Assembly (NCBI GenBank): GCA_044426075.1
Contig: JAWXUT010000040.1
Location: 1 to 12,903 of the forward strand
Source of the DNA: JAWXUT01 sp044426075
GTDB lineage: Bacteria; Bacillota; Clostridia; Christensenellales; DTU072
Length of the DNA stretch: 12,903 nt
Direction: 5' to 3'
Part shown: piece by piece, positions 12,756-12,903 of the stretch
How positions within the stretch are numbered: position 1 is the stretch's first letter
Layout: every line of letters begins with the position of its first letter
Made by a program: the position numbers and the translations under genes
The notes under the pieces: generated by a model
The model's input: only the letters and a program-made list of their open reading frames with translations
The model's database searches: none
What the model was told of the DNA's origin: nothing

Positions 12756-12903
12756 GCTGTCGCTTCCGAAAGGGACACAGCAAAAGAACCTTGACAATTG
12801 AACAGACAGATTTAAAGAACGAATTAAACGATGAGAGTCACATCTCATCAAAACAAAATGTTAATTTTTTTGAGGAATTAATAGCTTATTTTTTTACGCT
12901 AGT
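12756..12903 (+). promoter_or_regulatory. Probable rRNA operon leader (antitermination and processing elements)
   Basis: No protein-coding frame is visible. In order: a hairpin with outer stem GCTGT/ACAGC (12756-12760/12777-12781) and inner TTCC/GGGA closed by a GAAA loop (12768-12771), resembling boxB; a TTGACAATTGAACA segment (12791-12804) resembling the boxA-like leader element found before clostridial 16S genes; and a perfect hairpin GATGAGA/TCTCATC (12830-12836/12843-12849). The window ends before any 16S sequence, so the rRNA assignment is inferred from the leader layout. Confidence 0.6.

Noticed and set aside
12791..12796. TTGACA as the -35 box of a second rRNA promoter
   Set aside because: No -10 sequence lies 16-18 bp downstream; the surrounding bases fit a boxA-like leader element better.

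Overview
This is a low-GC chromosomal segment whose gene set and signals point to an uncultured-type anaerobic Firmicute of the class Clostridia, probably a gut lineage. The support is: near-consensus sigma-A promoters with A/T-rich spacers, strong GGAGG ribosome sites, two TTG starts, an electron-bifurcating NfnAB pair next to a rubredoxin, and a tRNA gene that encodes its CCA end. The species cannot be named from this window.

Left part (1-4229, + strand). The edge holds the terminator of a gene outside the window, an A/T-rich inverted repeat and a short TG...CA-bounded stretch that looks like an insertion-sequence scar. A YjjG-type HAD nucleotidase follows. Next is the most interesting locus: a MarR-family repressor gene (1183-1623) and three tightly packed genes (1711-4229) for a nitrogenase-superfamily system. 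These encode a NifH-like iron protein, a very short NifD-like subunit (212 residues) and a NifK-like subunit (369 residues). The D-like subunit keeps the three P-cluster-type cysteines. The K-like subunit has lost all three, replaced by Ser, Thr and Ser. Two near-identical 21-bp palindromes, one just after the marR -10 box and one just before the nifH-like ribosome site, indicate that the MarR protein controls itself and the nitrogenase-like operon. No cofactor-maturation genes are present in the window, and the substrate is unknown.

Middle (4333-8536). A cytosolic GH32 sucrose-6-phosphate hydrolase/beta-fructosidase has its own promoter. It converges, across a two-way terminator, on a ThuA-Gfo/Idh/MocA fusion oxidoreductase read from a TTG start. 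Divergent from that fusion is an AraC-family regulator with a cupin sensor domain, which probably controls it.

Right part (8588-12903). A compact two-way terminator separates the AraC gene from a minus-strand redox operon: nfnA, nfnB, then a 53-residue rubredoxin too short for ordinary ORF calling. Upstream on the same strand lie mnmA (tRNA 2-thiouridylase, TTG start) and tRNA-Arg(CCG), which has its own directional terminator. The last ~180 bases hold a strong plus-strand promoter followed by a GAAA-capped hairpin, a boxA-like segment and a perfect 7-bp hairpin. This looks like the leader of an rRNA operon whose 16S gene would start just beyond the window.
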